From Metallyticus violacea (Eukaryota; Arthropoda; Insecta; Mantodea; Metallyticidae), in assembly GCA_030762175.1 (NCBI GenBank), contig CM060833.1, positions 165,418,001-165,482,000 on the forward strand: 64,000 nt of DNA, in the 5' to 3' direction. Positions 12,406 through 23,167 of this stretch are shown piece by piece. The position numbers were made by a program, and so were the translations under genes. How positions within the stretch are numbered: the first letter of the stretch is position 1; each line of letters starts with the position of its first letter. Under the pieces are notes generated by a model. That model made no database searches and had not been told where the DNA came from. It saw nothing but the letters and a program-made list of their open reading frames with translations.

Positions 12406-13711
12406 CGAGGGTAGGTCCATAAGTTTCCGGCCTAACTGTTTTCTAGGTATGATAAAGACAAAAACTATATTTCACTTTTCAAAAAATGCAATACTTCTTA
12501 CTATTTGAATTAACATTTAATCCTATCCCGCCCCCCTCCCCAAAGTCAGTGGTCTTGTCCGTTTATGACAGGAAGTGTGAAGGATAGACTGGGCATAAAC
12601 AGTATCCACCACTTCTTCGTCACACTTAAATTTCCTTGTCCTTCTTGAGCTGTGAGAAGAGGAAATAGTCACTGTGAGCTGGATATGGGCTGTAGAGTGC
12701 ATGGAAGATCTTCTTGAAACCACATTTCTTCACAGCTTCCTTTGCAACAAGAGCTGTGTGCACAGGTGCGTTGTCGTGAAGAAGGCACACACCACCACTC
12801 AGCTTTGCTCACCTTTTCTCTTTGATGGAAGCACGCAGTCTGTGCAGTAGGCCTGCATAGTACTCCCCATTTACTGTGGTGTTCCTCTCCTTGAAGTCAA
12901 TGAAGAGTATTCCTTCACAGTCCCAAAAGATTATGGCCATGATCTTGTTGGTTGACTGAGTGACCCTGGTCTTTAGAGGCGGCGGTGCCTCGCCAGGTTT
13001 ACTCCTGGCACTCCATTGATTCTCTTTTGGAGAAGGAATCATAGTAGAGAACCATAGTTTCATCTCTTGTAATAATGGTTTGCGGAACTTCTCTTTCTTT
13101 GCCAAAGCTCCAAATGGTTTGCATAGCTCCAATAATAGCTGACAACAGATAACTCGTTGCTGCTTTTGGACTGAGGAAAGAAGTGTTGCACTAACCTTAT
13201 TCATGTTTAAATGTCCATGAATAATTCGAAGGGCTGTTGTTTTAGAAAGGCCCAACCTTGCTGCTATTTCTGTAACTTTCAGCTATCGGTCTTCCATAAT
13301 TTCTCCTACGCAAAGGCGATGATTTCAGGAGTGAGACCTCCAAGGGTTGACCAGCACGCACTTCGTCTTCAATGTTTACTCGACCCATTCGAAAAAGTTT
13401 GACCCATTCTTTTTGGCATAATATGAGGGGGATCATTCCCCATATACACCCTCCATTTGCGTGTAATTTCATTTGGAGTAAGTCCTTCTTTTGTGAAGAA
13501 CTTGATAGCAGCTGGACACTCCATTTTGAATATATCACAATCTTCTACACATAGCCTTCTTTGTGCAACTATATCTGAACAACTGAACACAGCGGAGTGG
13601 AATTTACAGCTGGAGTTATTTACTTAACAGATAAGGTATGACACCAGATAAGGATTCTGACAAGGCGATAATCCTTATCGGCGAGGCCGGAAACTTATGG
13701 ACCTACCCTCC
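12406..13711 (-). mobile_element. mariner element copy M2
   Basis: A complete-length (~1.3 kb) mariner bounded by ~28-bp inverted repeats (CGAGGGTAGGTCCATAAG at the left, its complement ending ACCTACCCTC at the right) with TA on both sides (12404-12405, 13712-13713). It belongs to the same family as M1 and M3 and inserted into the TTA-flanked element. Confidence 0.93.
12570..13536 (-). pseudogene. mariner transposase, broken (M2)
   Basis: Transposase of the same family as M1. The N-terminus reads MECPAAIKFFTKEGLTPNEI and RKWRVYMGNDPP (first helix-turn-helix). The middle open frame (12809-13255) runs from the second DNA-binding region to NGEYYAGLLHRLRASIKEKR. The C-terminal catalytic motifs are shifted and interrupted. 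Several stops and frameshifts separate the pieces, so it is inactive, but it is the best of the three copies for the central region. Confidence 0.88.
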
Positions 13712-14139
13712 TATGTTTTAATTATTCTATGTAAACATAAGTTCATCGGAGTGCGTACAAAAGTCTTTGGGTTATGACAGCGCCTTCTTGATCAGTGTTA
13801 TTTGCAATACTCTTGAACCTTTACGTAGGCTGTAAATGGCTAAGCTATTGCTAAGCTATTAACACAGTGTTAACAAACACATGTAAGTGTATATTTAACA
13901 CTTGTTAGTGAAACACCCCTTAGTATGATAAACGATTTATGAAAGAACTAGATATAGGTGGGGAGTGTTTCAATTATATTATCAATAAATTTCCTGCTCT
14001 TTCGGATGGAAAAATAATAAATAGAATGTTTGCTCTAGTTAAAGACAGCAAGTTTTAAAATATGAAACCTATTAGAAAAAAGTTTTGGATTTTAATGAAA
14101 GAAAGTAATTAAAAAGTTTCTAGAAAACAATAAACATCA

Positions 14140-14412
14140 AAACTTAATTTTTGAACAACATTCTACAGATATTTTTGATTTTGAGGTGTAACATTGACTT
14201 AAACTTACTCTCTCTTCTTACATTTAAATGTTTTCCTGAAAACCTGGGGGCAGTCAGTGAAAATAAGCTGAAAGGATCCACCAAGATATTTTCTAGAAAT
14301 TTAAAGAAGATACCTACTGGGATGGAAGATATCAATAATTCCGTATTGCTGCTGGGTGCTTCGCAAAGACTACGGAAGCGCACAAGAGAAAGTTCAAGAA
14401 AAGAACATTAAT
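14140..14412 (+). pseudogene. second fragment of FPENLGAVSDEQG-family protein
   Basis: The open frame reads CFPENLGAVSENKL. After a frameshift, the downstream part in the next frame resembles the family's continuing segment (FHQDI-like, then a YC.W.LRKD-like block and a basic tail). This is the same family as the minus-strand relic at 3216-3830. Frameshifts make it a pseudogene. Function is not known to me. Confidence 0.55.
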
Positions 14413-14424
14413 GCACTGAAATAC

Positions 14425-15247
14425 TTAATCACACTTAAAAGAAAAACAGATGTCATTCTGGGGACCTATGTTATGTATAAACCAGTCTGATATTGATCTA
14501 AAATCGAGCAGATTGCAATGTATGTGTAGTGCAACAAATAAAAGTATCCGAAATAAATCAAGATGATACAGAATTGAACTATTACAACATGATTGCAGTA
14601 ACCGTGCTGACAAATGCCCAGGCACTGTGTATCGAATGGTTGCTGAAGAGAGTTTTTCGTCCCATTGCAAGACGTTCTCTCAAAGAAAACTTCTAGCTGA
14701 AATAATTGGATAATAAAGTACATTTTGCATCGGCAATATATTAAGAATGGAGGAACATCATCTACTGTAAATTACATACATACCAAGAAGTTATGAAGAC
14801 ATAGGCCGATGTTGCAGTAAACAGTACGGCAGACTCCTCTGGTGTCGGAACTAGTCGAGGGGCTGATCCCCGATGTGCAAGGGGAAGAAAAAAAAAACTT
14901 CTTGAGTACCCAATGCCAAATGTATATGCGTTTAGTTTTCAGCCGGTAAGAGAGTGCCTACCATACAGCACTCGAAATGTGTCGTAGCTAAGCAAATGTC
15001 CCATTTGGGTTCCGCCGCGCGCATTTCACAGAGTTTCCCTTCTCTTATTCATTCACTATTTGTACAAGATGACTGTTAGGGTCTTTGGAATGGTAATATA
15101 ATTTACAGAATTTATAGAAGATTCGTAATTTCTGGGAATGAGCTAACATTTCTGATTAAATATTCTATCAGAAAACTTAAAAGCCTCAAATCTGTCTTCA
15201 CTGCACAGTTATCGGTGATTAGTGCATCTTTAGCAGCATGTATCACG
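14425..15247. other. no recognisable feature
   Basis: Only AT-rich short open frames are present. No family, repeat end or RNA gene was recognised. Confidence 0.5.
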
Positions 15248-15259
15248 CGTTTGGAGAGA

Positions 15260-15538
15260 AGTCGGCACTGGTGGTGTAGTGGTCTTGCGTCATAAACGCA
15301 AGATCTCGGCCAGGATCGATGGATTTTTTCTGGATAAAAATCCTAAGTATGGCTTCCTTCGGAAGGGAAGTAAAGCCGTGGGTCCCGTGTCGTACATTTA
15401 CGGCACGAAAAAGAACCTCAAGCCTGAAAAAAGAGGCCTCTGAGCAAAATTTATCGGCCGTTTCACGCCCTAATTTGAATGGGAGGCTGATGACCTGAGA
15501 TGTTAAAGAGCGTCCGTAAATAAACCAAATCAACATCA
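15260..15538 (+). mobile_element. SINE-A copy 2 with altered head, perfect 12-bp target duplication
   Basis: CGTTTGGAGAGA flanks the copy on both sides (15248-15259 and 15539-15550), so the boundaries are exact and the insertion is fairly young. Body and 3' tail are complete and end TAAATAAACCAAATCAACAT. The tRNA-like head is unusual: between the A box and CCAGGATCGATGG the anticodon and B-box region is replaced by CTTGCGT-CATAA-ACGCAAG, a perfect 7-bp hairpin, and no GGTTCAAACCC B box remains. Confidence 0.93.
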
Positions 15539-15550
15539 CGTTTGGAGAGA

Positions 15551-16350
15551 CTTCTGGGAGATTGCAACTAAATAAATTGGAAATTATTGAGAACTAGGTG
15601 CCTGTTTCTATTCAGTTCAAACAGAAACTACATCGATCTCATTTTGTTCCGCAAACACACGGCTGTGAACAAATATTTAATATCTCGAATTATTCTCAAA
15701 AACAGCTTGGGAAATGGAACCCAGCTCTGTTTTGTAACATTAGCTTCAATTTGTTTTCACTAAATGCTTCTGTCAGATTCGTAAAATGCACTCGTTAAAC
15801 ATTTTCCCTGTTCAAAGCGTCCGTCATTAATCTCTTTCTGACATTGCAGCTTTTGCCCTGCTTTGCCATTTCTCCACCTCTTGCCTTTGTTAAAAACTAA
15901 ATGCGTTTTTGCATTATTGTCTGTGATCAATCAAGCCCCCATTTGATTGATTGAAACCTCTTACTTGCTGTTGCCTTGGGAACGCTTCAACCGAGAGTTT
16001 TAATTTATCTTGTTTGAGTGCTAATCACTTCATTGCCACAGTGCAGTTCCGTTATAGCCAGAGCTATCAAACTGCTTTTCAAAAGGCAAGTTACAGTTGT
16101 CTCGTGACTAAATGTATCAAGAGTTGAAGATAAAATAAAACCTGCTAAAATTAAATAAATATTTTAAAGAATAGTTTAATAATTAAAAATATATTATAAT
16201 TCTGTTAAAGGATAAAGGTTTCCTTTTATATTCCAGTTATTTTAAATTTCCGCATATCTAGCTTAAAAATGCAATTTCTTAGCTTCCATTTAGAGACATA
16301 AAGACATAACATCTGTTTAGAGTAACTTTCCAGCTCACTATGTATTTGAA
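15551..16350. other. no recognisable feature
   Basis: AT-rich DNA. The 66-codon open frame at 15598 has no recognised motif. Confidence 0.5.
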
Positions 16351-16351
16351 C

Positions 16352-16552
16352 CGCCACGGGTGGCCGAGGTCGTTACGGCACGGACTCATGAGCGGGAGGT
16401 CTAGGGTTCAATTCCTGTCAGGACCATCCTTGAGCCAGGGCCGCTTCCTTCCTTTGAAAAAAAAAAAACTCCCAATATATCATTTCAACTCATGTGTCAT
16501 CAGTGTTCACTACCTGTGAAAAAACGGGTGATAAACGCTATAATAAAAAACT
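16352..16552 (+). mobile_element. SINE-B copy 2, internally deleted
   Basis: The head is CCGCCACGGGTGGCCGAGGT with the B box GGTTCAATTCC. The central GGCAAATGCC/CTTAGGCCTGG module is missing, and the sequence jumps to CTTCCTTCCTTT, the A tract and the terminal module (ATCATTTCAACTCATG, ACGGGTGATAAACGCTAT). Confidence 0.85.
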
Positions 16553-16817
16553 ATATATTTGAGAAATTTCGGGTTAATTGTGTGAGAAATAGACCTGATG
16601 TTTATTTGCAGAACTTGTCATGCGCAGTGAGTGTGTATATATATTTATATAAAAGTCATTGGATACGAGTGTTGATCGCATTCTCCAGCCTTCACCCATT
16701 CCTGCTTGATTTACAATTTGTATTTTATGCCACAAAAAATTCTGCAATATAAGGTGTGTAAAGGAGGTATACGTGATACGTTAATGCAATAAGAATGAAT
16801 TTAGTAATGAGCTCAGG

Positions 16818-18389
16818 CTAGTTGTCCAAGGGATCCGTATGTGCTCCATCGTGTTGGACACATACTCTTATGCGCCTACAAGTTTTTTGTGACATGTTTT
16901 CCAAAACTGCAGGTGCGATCATGCTGAAGGTATCTCGTACTGATTGTTCAAGTTCAACTTAGCTCCGTTGCGACGCGCGGCAGCCTTCATCTTGATAATA
17001 CCCCACAACGAGTTATCAGGTGTCTTCAGATCAGGGCTACATGGAGGCCATGGGAATTGTGGTAGAGATATTGGGGACCCACGTCCAATCCAGCGTCCAG
17101 GGAATTTACCGTTTAACAAATCATGAACGGATAGTGGATGTGTGCTGGAGCTCCGTCTTGCTGTATGCACAGCTCTTCCATTAGTTCTCTGCTTTCCCGT
17201 TGGGTAACCAGCCAAGTTGTCAGAATTCATTTGATTTGATTTATTTATGGACGCTCTTTAACATCTCAGGTTATCTTCACAAAAGTTTCTATCACATTTA
17301 AGCCCACAATAAACTTCTGAGTATAAGTTACAACATATTCCTCCCAAAGTGACCGACATTTGAATTATTTCAGAAACGAACACTTCTTTTCGGTATTTAA
17401 TCACAGCTTCCTGGACGCGAATCTGCCCTCCGCTATGACGTAAGGCAACAATGTTGTTGTTGATTTGGTTTATTTACGGACGCTCTTTAACATCTCAGGC
17501 CATCAGCGTCTCATTCAATTCAGGGCGTGAAACGGCCGACAAATTTGGCTCAGAGGCCTCTTCTTACAGGCTTGAGGTTCATTTTCGTGCCGTAAATGTA
17601 CGACACGGGACCCACGGCTTTACTTCTCTCCCGAAGGAAGCCATACTTAGGATTTTTACGCCCGAAAAAAATCCATCGTTCCTGGCTGGGTTTGAACCCG
17701 CGACCTTGGGTTTAGCAGGCAAGTATGGTTACCACTACACCATCAGAACCGACGTCAGCATTCGTGAATATGATACAGCATTTATAGGCCCATCAAATAT
17801 ACGGTCGAAAGAGATCCTGCCCATATCATAACATGTGCTGGGTTGTGTTTAAGTTCGAAAGTGAAGTGATGCTTTTTCTTCGACCAAAAAATTGCCCTTT
17901 CACGTACTACGGTAGATAGCACGCTCATCAATGAATATAATCTTGGATCTTGATATGTCGGTTTGGATTGCTGCTAGAAGAGTCCGACATGCATCAAGAC
18001 GCTTTCCTATCTGCGTCAGACAGCTCATTAACAGAGGACGGACAGTGCGTTCTTACCTTTAAATCCTTCTTGTAATCGAAAGAGTCGATCGTGGAATGTC
18101 AAGCTCAGCAGTCAGTTTGCGATTGGATTTTACGGGGAAGCGCTCAACTGACGCCTCAACTCAGCACATGTCTCCAGGGGCCTCTTCTCTCTCCCACACT
18201 TCTCATTCTATCTTTCACACTTCCTGTCATAAACGCCTTTCTTTCCCAGGAAATCATTATCCATTTTGTCGGTAGAGACCTATGAAACCGTTCCTTAAAT
18301 TGTCCTCTTATAATGCTAAATGTCTCTCTTGTGTGAGGGGTTCGTGTATCCAGACTTTCTTCAACAGAAAACGAATTTGCGGCTGCCAT
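16818..18389 (-). pseudogene. Tc1/IS630-type DDE transposase, split by a SINE insertion
   Basis: A minus-strand transposase relic. The N-terminal part (18156-18389) begins MAAANSFSVEESLDTRT and has the DNA-binding helix-turn-helix layout of the arthropod DUF4817-type transposase family. Further on come ELSDADRKA and an ERAIFWSKKKHHFTFEL-type catalytic-core stretch with stops. The C-terminal part (16919-17230) shows FPGRWIGRGSP, PCSPDLKTPDNSLWGIIK and, near the stop, GAHTDPLDN. The two halves are separated by the 525-bp insertion at 17229-17753. Multiple stops and frameshifts also exist, so it is long dead. Terminal inverted repeats were not identified. Confidence 0.82.
17229..17753 (-). mobile_element. 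SINE-A plus transduced flank plus second SINE tail
   Basis: A single insertion flanked by a 10-bp duplication with one mismatch (GTCAGAATTC at 17219-17228, GTCAGCATTC at 17754-17763). Read on the minus strand it contains a full SINE-A (17753 to ~17453), then ~175 bp of non-SINE sequence (to 17276), then a second, partial SINE-A tail beginning GATAACCTGAGATGTTAAAG and ending in AATCAAATCAAA. The SINE-A plus ~175 bp unit is nearly identical, inverted, to 18597-19068. The unit looks like a 3' transduction completed with a switched tail. Confidence 0.85.
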
Positions 18390-18596
18390 TTCAATTCACA
18401 GAATGACGATTGACACTAAGGTTACAATGCACTAACAATAACAACTATTACTAATTACATTATCATATAATGTGAAATGCTAATAATACACTAGTAAAGT
18501 ACAGGATTTTGCTTATTTTAACCACTTGTTTTGAATTAAATTCAAATTTTTTGTTTATTTTTATATTTCGTAATATGGATTTCCCAGACACACTAC

Positions 18597-18892
18597 GTCA
18601 GTCCTGGTGGTGTAGTGGTAACCATACTTGCCTTCTAAACCCAAGATCGTGGGTTCAAACCCGATCAGGATCGATGGATGTTTTCGGTGTAAAACTCCTA
18701 AGTATGGCTTCCTTCGGAAGGGAAGTAAAGCCGTGGGTCCCGTGTCGTACATTTACGGTACGGTAAATAACCTCAAGCCTGAAAGAAGAGGCCTCTGAGC
18801 AAAATTTTCGGCCGTTTCACGCCCTGAATTGAATGAGACGCTGATGGCCTGAGATGTTAAAGAGCGTCCGTAAATAAACCAAATCAACAACA
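18597..18892 (+). mobile_element. SINE-A copy 3, likely source of the transduction
   Basis: A full-length SINE-A with an intact-looking A box (TGGTGTAGTGGTAACC), anticodon-like region, B box (GGGTTCAAACCC), body and 3' tail ending AAATAAACCAAATCAACAAC. Its immediate downstream sequence also occurs inside the 17229-17753 insertion, and its own 3' end is directly continuous with ordinary flank. No convincing target duplication was found; only TACGTCA-like matches lie near both sides. Confidence 0.88.
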
Positions 18893-19068
18893 TTGTTGCC
18901 TTACGTCATAGCGGAGGGCAGACTCGCGCCCAGGAAGCTGTGATTAAATACCGAAAAGAAGTGTTCGTTTCTGAAATAATTCAAATGTCGGTCACTTTGG
19001 GAGGAATATATTGTAACTTATACTCAGAAGTTTATTGTGGGCTTAAATGTGGTAGAAACTTTTGTGAA
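18893..19068 (+). repeat. flank shared with the 17229-17753 insertion
   Basis: About 175 bp following SINE-A copy 3, from ATTGTTGCCTTACGTCATAG to GTAGAAACTTTTGTGAA. It is matched with few differences by the reverse complement of 17276-17452. Homology ends sharply after TTTGTGAA. No coding content or known repeat motif is visible in it. Confidence 0.85.
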
Positions 19069-19152
19069 AATGAACATGGTCACAACCGAGCAAAACATAA
19101 ACAAAATGCATGATTTAGTGACGATTGAAATCAGAATGACTGAATATAAACC

Positions 19153-19410
19153 CCTGTTTTTACTAAAGAGGCACCACAGGCGGTGGACACTGATGATGCA
19201 TGAGATGAAATTATATATTGGGGAAGGATTTTTTTTTAAAAGGAATCGTTCCAGGCCTAATTTTAAGGTACCTTCCCGCATTTTCCATTTACGAGGACTG
19301 AGGAAAACCTGGAGAAAACCTCAGTCAGGGGGACCGTTCTGGCGGGGTTCGAACCCCACACCTCCCTCTCACGAGTCCGCGCTTTAACGACCTCGGCCAC
19401 CCGTGGCGGT
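19153..19410 (-). mobile_element. SINE-B copy 3, 3' end slightly truncated
   Basis: A minus-strand SINE-B. In reverse it has a CCGCCACGGGTGGCCGAGGT head, a B box, the central CCTAAAATTAGGCCTGG module, an A-rich tract and the terminal module. It is cut just after GTAAAAACAGGGG, so the last bases of the usual 3' end are absent or diverged. Confidence 0.88.
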
Positions 19411-19889
19411 CGACTGACAGCAGGCCTATAGTAAAAGAAACAAATATCTCATTCTATGGTGCATATAACATCTTAACTTAAGGATTAAAGATAAAATTAT
19501 TAACTACACAATTGGCACATCGAATGTAGATGCTTATTCTTAAACGATTGTGAATCAACATTTTTAAGCAATATTTAAGGCATTTTCGGGCATATAAATA
19601 AATTCCTTAACAGATTTGTGATCATGGATTTTTCACGAGTCCATCACTATAGACCTGAAACTAAAATGCAAATTAATTAACTGAAAGGATATAGGGTAGC
19701 CACCATCTTAGAAATTCAGAGTGCACCCATCCTCCGGTAAGGTCAAGCTATTTTATACATAAGAATTATCTTTATTATTTTTGTAGATATAAAGTAAACA
19801 ATTACGCATTATTATACAAAGATGATTTCATAATTATCAAATGCAATACAGGGGAGACGTGGAAGAAAATTGAAACGGAGTGTATTCTT

Positions 19890-20100
19890 TCTTCAGGAAA
19901 ATGATTCAAACCACAGCCCTAATGTTGCAAATGGTTGCATTTGAAATATTAGGGTTCAGTTTCTAGAACATCCTGCTTACACTCCAGATCTAGCATCCCT
20001 ATGATATCAGGCTGTTTCCAAAATGGAAAGAAATGTTCGAGGGAGAAATTTTTCAGCGCGTTATTAAGTCATGTGAAGAAGTTTTCGGATACAGGTGGGT
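19890..20100 (+). pseudogene. mariner transposase C-terminal relic
   Basis: Translated in broken frames this gives LEHPAYTPDLAS, then a YQAVSKMERN-like stretch and VRGRNFSA. It corresponds to the mariner motif HPPYSPDLAPSD..LFP.LKK.LRGRKF. Only this end of the catalytic domain survives and the frame is interrupted. Confidence 0.65.
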
Positions 20101-20283
20101 GCTATGTTAGGTGTGTATGGCGGCTGATTTTGGAGCTCTCGAGGTTCTTGAATTTCTTGAGGCCTTGGCTTTAGCAGGAGGATTGTGTGCTTATTGTGAG
20201 TTATAAAAATTCTCATGCTCTACCGAGTAAGCTAGCCGGGCTTCCTTATTGAATATCCCCTAGTGTCTATTCACGCGCAGAAT

Positions 20284-20585
20284 ACCGCCACGGGTGGCCG
20301 AGGTCGTTAAGGCACGGACTCGTGAGCGGGAGGTCTGCGGTTCGAATCCCGCCAGGACCGTCCTCCCTGACTGGGGTTTTTTCCAGGTTTTCCTCAGTCT
20401 TCATAACTGGCAAATGCCGGGGAGGTACCTAAACTTAGGCCTGGAACGCTTCCTTCCTTAAAAAAAATAAATCCTTTCCCAATTAATCATTTCATCTCAT
20501 GTATCATCAGTGTCCACCGCCTGTGGTGCCTCAGTAGTAAAAACGGGCGTTAAACACTACTCAAAAAAAAAAAAAAAAAAAAAAA
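20284..20585 (+). mobile_element. SINE-B copy 4, full length with 11-bp target duplication
   Basis: ACGCGCAGAAT flanks the copy (20273-20283 and 20586-20596). The element begins ACCGCCACGGGTGGCCGAGG and has the B box GGTTCGAATCC, the central module, an internal A tract (CTTAAAAAAAATAAATCC), the terminal module and a 3' poly(A) of about 20. It is the best reference copy of SINE-B in the window. Confidence 0.95.
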
Positions 20586-20599
20586 ACGCGCAGAATGGC

Positions 20600-22160
20600 T
20601 CTGATTTGTATGATTTAGAACGGTATTCATTGGTTATTCATACTTCTTTCCCTGCATTCCTACAAGTTTTGCGGTTCGTTCTTTTCCCAGAAAAAGCCTG
20701 TGCTATAAATTTTGCCTTTCAAGACGGAACTTTCAAGTCCTCCTTTAGTCACTCTTGGATCATCAAATGCTCTCATAGATAACGCACGAAAATGTTATTT
20801 TGTCGGTGAGGTTCTTTAAGCTATTTCACATCTCTCATTTCATTCATTTCATTCTCAGAAATCCGTATTTCCTTCGTGTGGCGTACCTCCCTTGTTCCGT
20901 TAGACAAACAATGAACCCTGTTACCCTTAAAGTGTAAGTGACCCTTTTACAGAGAATGCGGCAATGTTCGCTCTAATAAAGTATTCACACAGACGAAAAG
21001 TAAACAACTCGTAACCTATCTCCGTCTCTTTCCACTACCTGCTTTCCCCAGGTCTTCCTTAAATTTGGGGGGATTTAAGTATCGTCTGGTGAACAGATAA
21101 TTACTACCTGACATTATTATTAAACAGCATTGTAAATTTCTCTGATATTTTAATCAGATTTTGACTTTAATATGGCGGGAAATTGAAATCGCTTTAGTGC
21201 GACATCAGACAAACACACGTTGTCTTTTAATTCAAGCTTCTAAGCTAAAAAAATAGCAAGCCAAATTACCAATAATGCGTTTAACCAATTCAACCAAAGT
21301 CATTTCATTTACAATATTGCGATTTTAATAAATGTACGTTTAATTAGTTTTTTAGGTTATCATACTTCTGTTGTTTTCAATTTGTTTCCAAATAGTTTAA
21401 ATGAAAAATAAAACAATATATACTGTAAATCGTTTTAATTCCGGGCTTCATTTGTTTTCAACCTTCATCTGTTCGACTGTTAGTGGAAATAAAAAGGCCT
21501 TATGACTGTAAGTCCAGTTTATGGACATGAAAACTGAATTATTTTCATTTCATAATTTATTCGCTGAATAATCAAAACTCGGTTTCCAATCCTATGAATT
21601 GAAAATTGAAATAAAATAAACCCTGGAAGAATAATAAACGGTTATCACGTATTTTATAAGTATTTGATTTGTTCTTCAATAAATATTCTGTTATTATAAT
21701 TTTTAAATTAATAACTAATTTAAAATTACCACATTTCACACACTTTTTACCTCAGAGAAACCTACTGTTCTAAGCAGATTCTACACAAATGACTGTTAAG
21801 GCGTATAATAGAAGTATGGTGTGTGTCGAGCGTTTCTAAGATGTCATCTCAGTGACTGTAATACATGACGACCACTGTTAGGATGTGTACGCCCCTGGCA
21901 ACGGAAAAAATAAAACCGAGCTACTCCGATTTTCAGACAAGTGTTGATCCTCTTTTCTCTCTCCCACACTCTTTGTTATATTTGATTCAGAGGTTTCTGG
22001 CATGTACCTTTGTGTTCTTCAGTAAATATCTTGGTAGTATCCGTTTAGTTACTGTTCAGAGTCAAAACGGCATAAAGTTGTACCTGTATTCATACTCAAA
22101 AACCAAAAGCACACGCATACCTTATTATTAGTAATGCAGTAGTTGGCACTTCAGTTGTCA
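20600..22160. other. no recognisable feature
   Basis: AT-rich sequence. Short open frames have no identifiable motif. Confidence 0.5.
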
Positions 22161-22167
22161 TTTTTTT

Positions 22168-22443
22168 AAATAATGTTTAACGTCCGTTTTTATTACTGAG
22201 GCACTACAGGCGGTGGACATTGATGATAACATGAAATGAGATGATATATTGGGAAAGGATTTTTTTAAGGAATGAAACGTTTCAGTCCTAAGTTTAGGGT
22301 ACCTCCCCGACATTTGGCATTTATGAGGACTGAGGAAAACCTGGAAAAAACCTCAGTCAGGGAGAACGGTCCTCGCGGGATTCGAACCCCAGACCTCCCG
22401 CTAACGAGTCCGCGCATTAACAACCTCGGGCACCAGTGGGGGT
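22168..22443 (-). mobile_element. SINE-B copy 5
   Basis: A minus-strand copy running from ATAATGTTTAACGTCCG (3' end of the element) to the head GGTGCCCGAGGTTGTTAATG (reverse). The B box GGATTCGAACCCC in reverse is well preserved. The A tract is short. Confidence 0.88.
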
Positions 22444-22877
22444 GAGTTGTGATCTTGTGTTCACAGCTCGTCGCCCTACACATTTATTTGTTATATTTCC
22501 GGACCACGCGCTAAAACTTCAGCTGGGTCGCTAAAGTTTCTGACATGATATAACAACATTCGCGCCAATCTTAAACCGCCGAAGATGAGAGCGCCTCATA
22601 TAAGCGACAGCTTTGATATTGTTGTTGCTAAATTTGTTCTGAATGGGGTTTACTTCTCAATGAATGCAGCTGCGTCCTAGCAATAGCCCGCAGCTAACGT
22701 AATATTTGTCTAACGAAAAACTTTAGACATAGAAGCTACAAATTTAGTTAAAACGTTAACCGTAATGAAAATGTATTTTTTATTTCAAAACAGATATTCC
22801 AGTGTTTGTCACTGAAATAATAGTAGCTACGTATAACACCGCGTTAATTAAATTTTTATAATCCCCCCCCCCAATTC

Positions 22878-23167
22878 TTGTTTTGTTTTATTTACGGACG
22901 CTCTTTAACATCTTATGTTATCAGCGTCCAATTCAATACAAGATGTGAAACGGCCGATAAATTTTGCTCCAAGGCGTCTTCTTCCAGGCTTGAGGTTCTT
23001 TTACGTGCCATAAATCTACGACATGGGATTCGCGGCTTTCCTTTCCTTCCGAGGAAAGCCATTAGGATTTTTACACCCAAAAAACCTTATCGACCCTGGC
23101 CGGAATTGAACCCACGATCTTGGTTGTACGAGGCAGGTGCAGTCACCACTACACGACCAAGACCGAC
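22878..23167 (-). mobile_element. SINE-A copy 4
   Basis: A minus-strand, nearly full-length but diverged SINE-A. The 3' tail appears as TTTTATTTACGGACGCTCTT, followed by the body and the reversed B box GGAATTGAACCC. The tRNA-like head ends near CCAAGACCGAC. Confidence 0.9.

Larger units (their letters stand above)
12021..13919. mobile_element. non-autonomous DNA transposon split by mariner M2
   Basis: The outer ends are imperfect inverted repeats: GGTTTCATCAACAGATGTTA at the left and, reversed, TGTTTCACTAACAAGTGTTA at the right. TTA lies outside each end (12018-12020 and 13920-13922). A 3-bp TTA duplication fits a PIF/Harbinger-type element. Its body (12021-12405 plus 13712-13919, about 590 bp) carries repeated TTAAC motifs and no transposase. 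The mariner element sits inside it, so this element is older. Confidence 0.6.

Noticed and set aside
18597..18670. tRNA gene
   Set aside because: A and B boxes are tRNA-like, but the cloverleaf is degraded and the sequence continues into the same SINE body as the other copies.
17276..19068. Long terminal inverted repeats of a single transposon
   Set aside because: The left arm has its own target duplication inside a transposase gene and each arm is a SINE plus flank. Retrotransposition explains the arrangement better than a foldback transposon.
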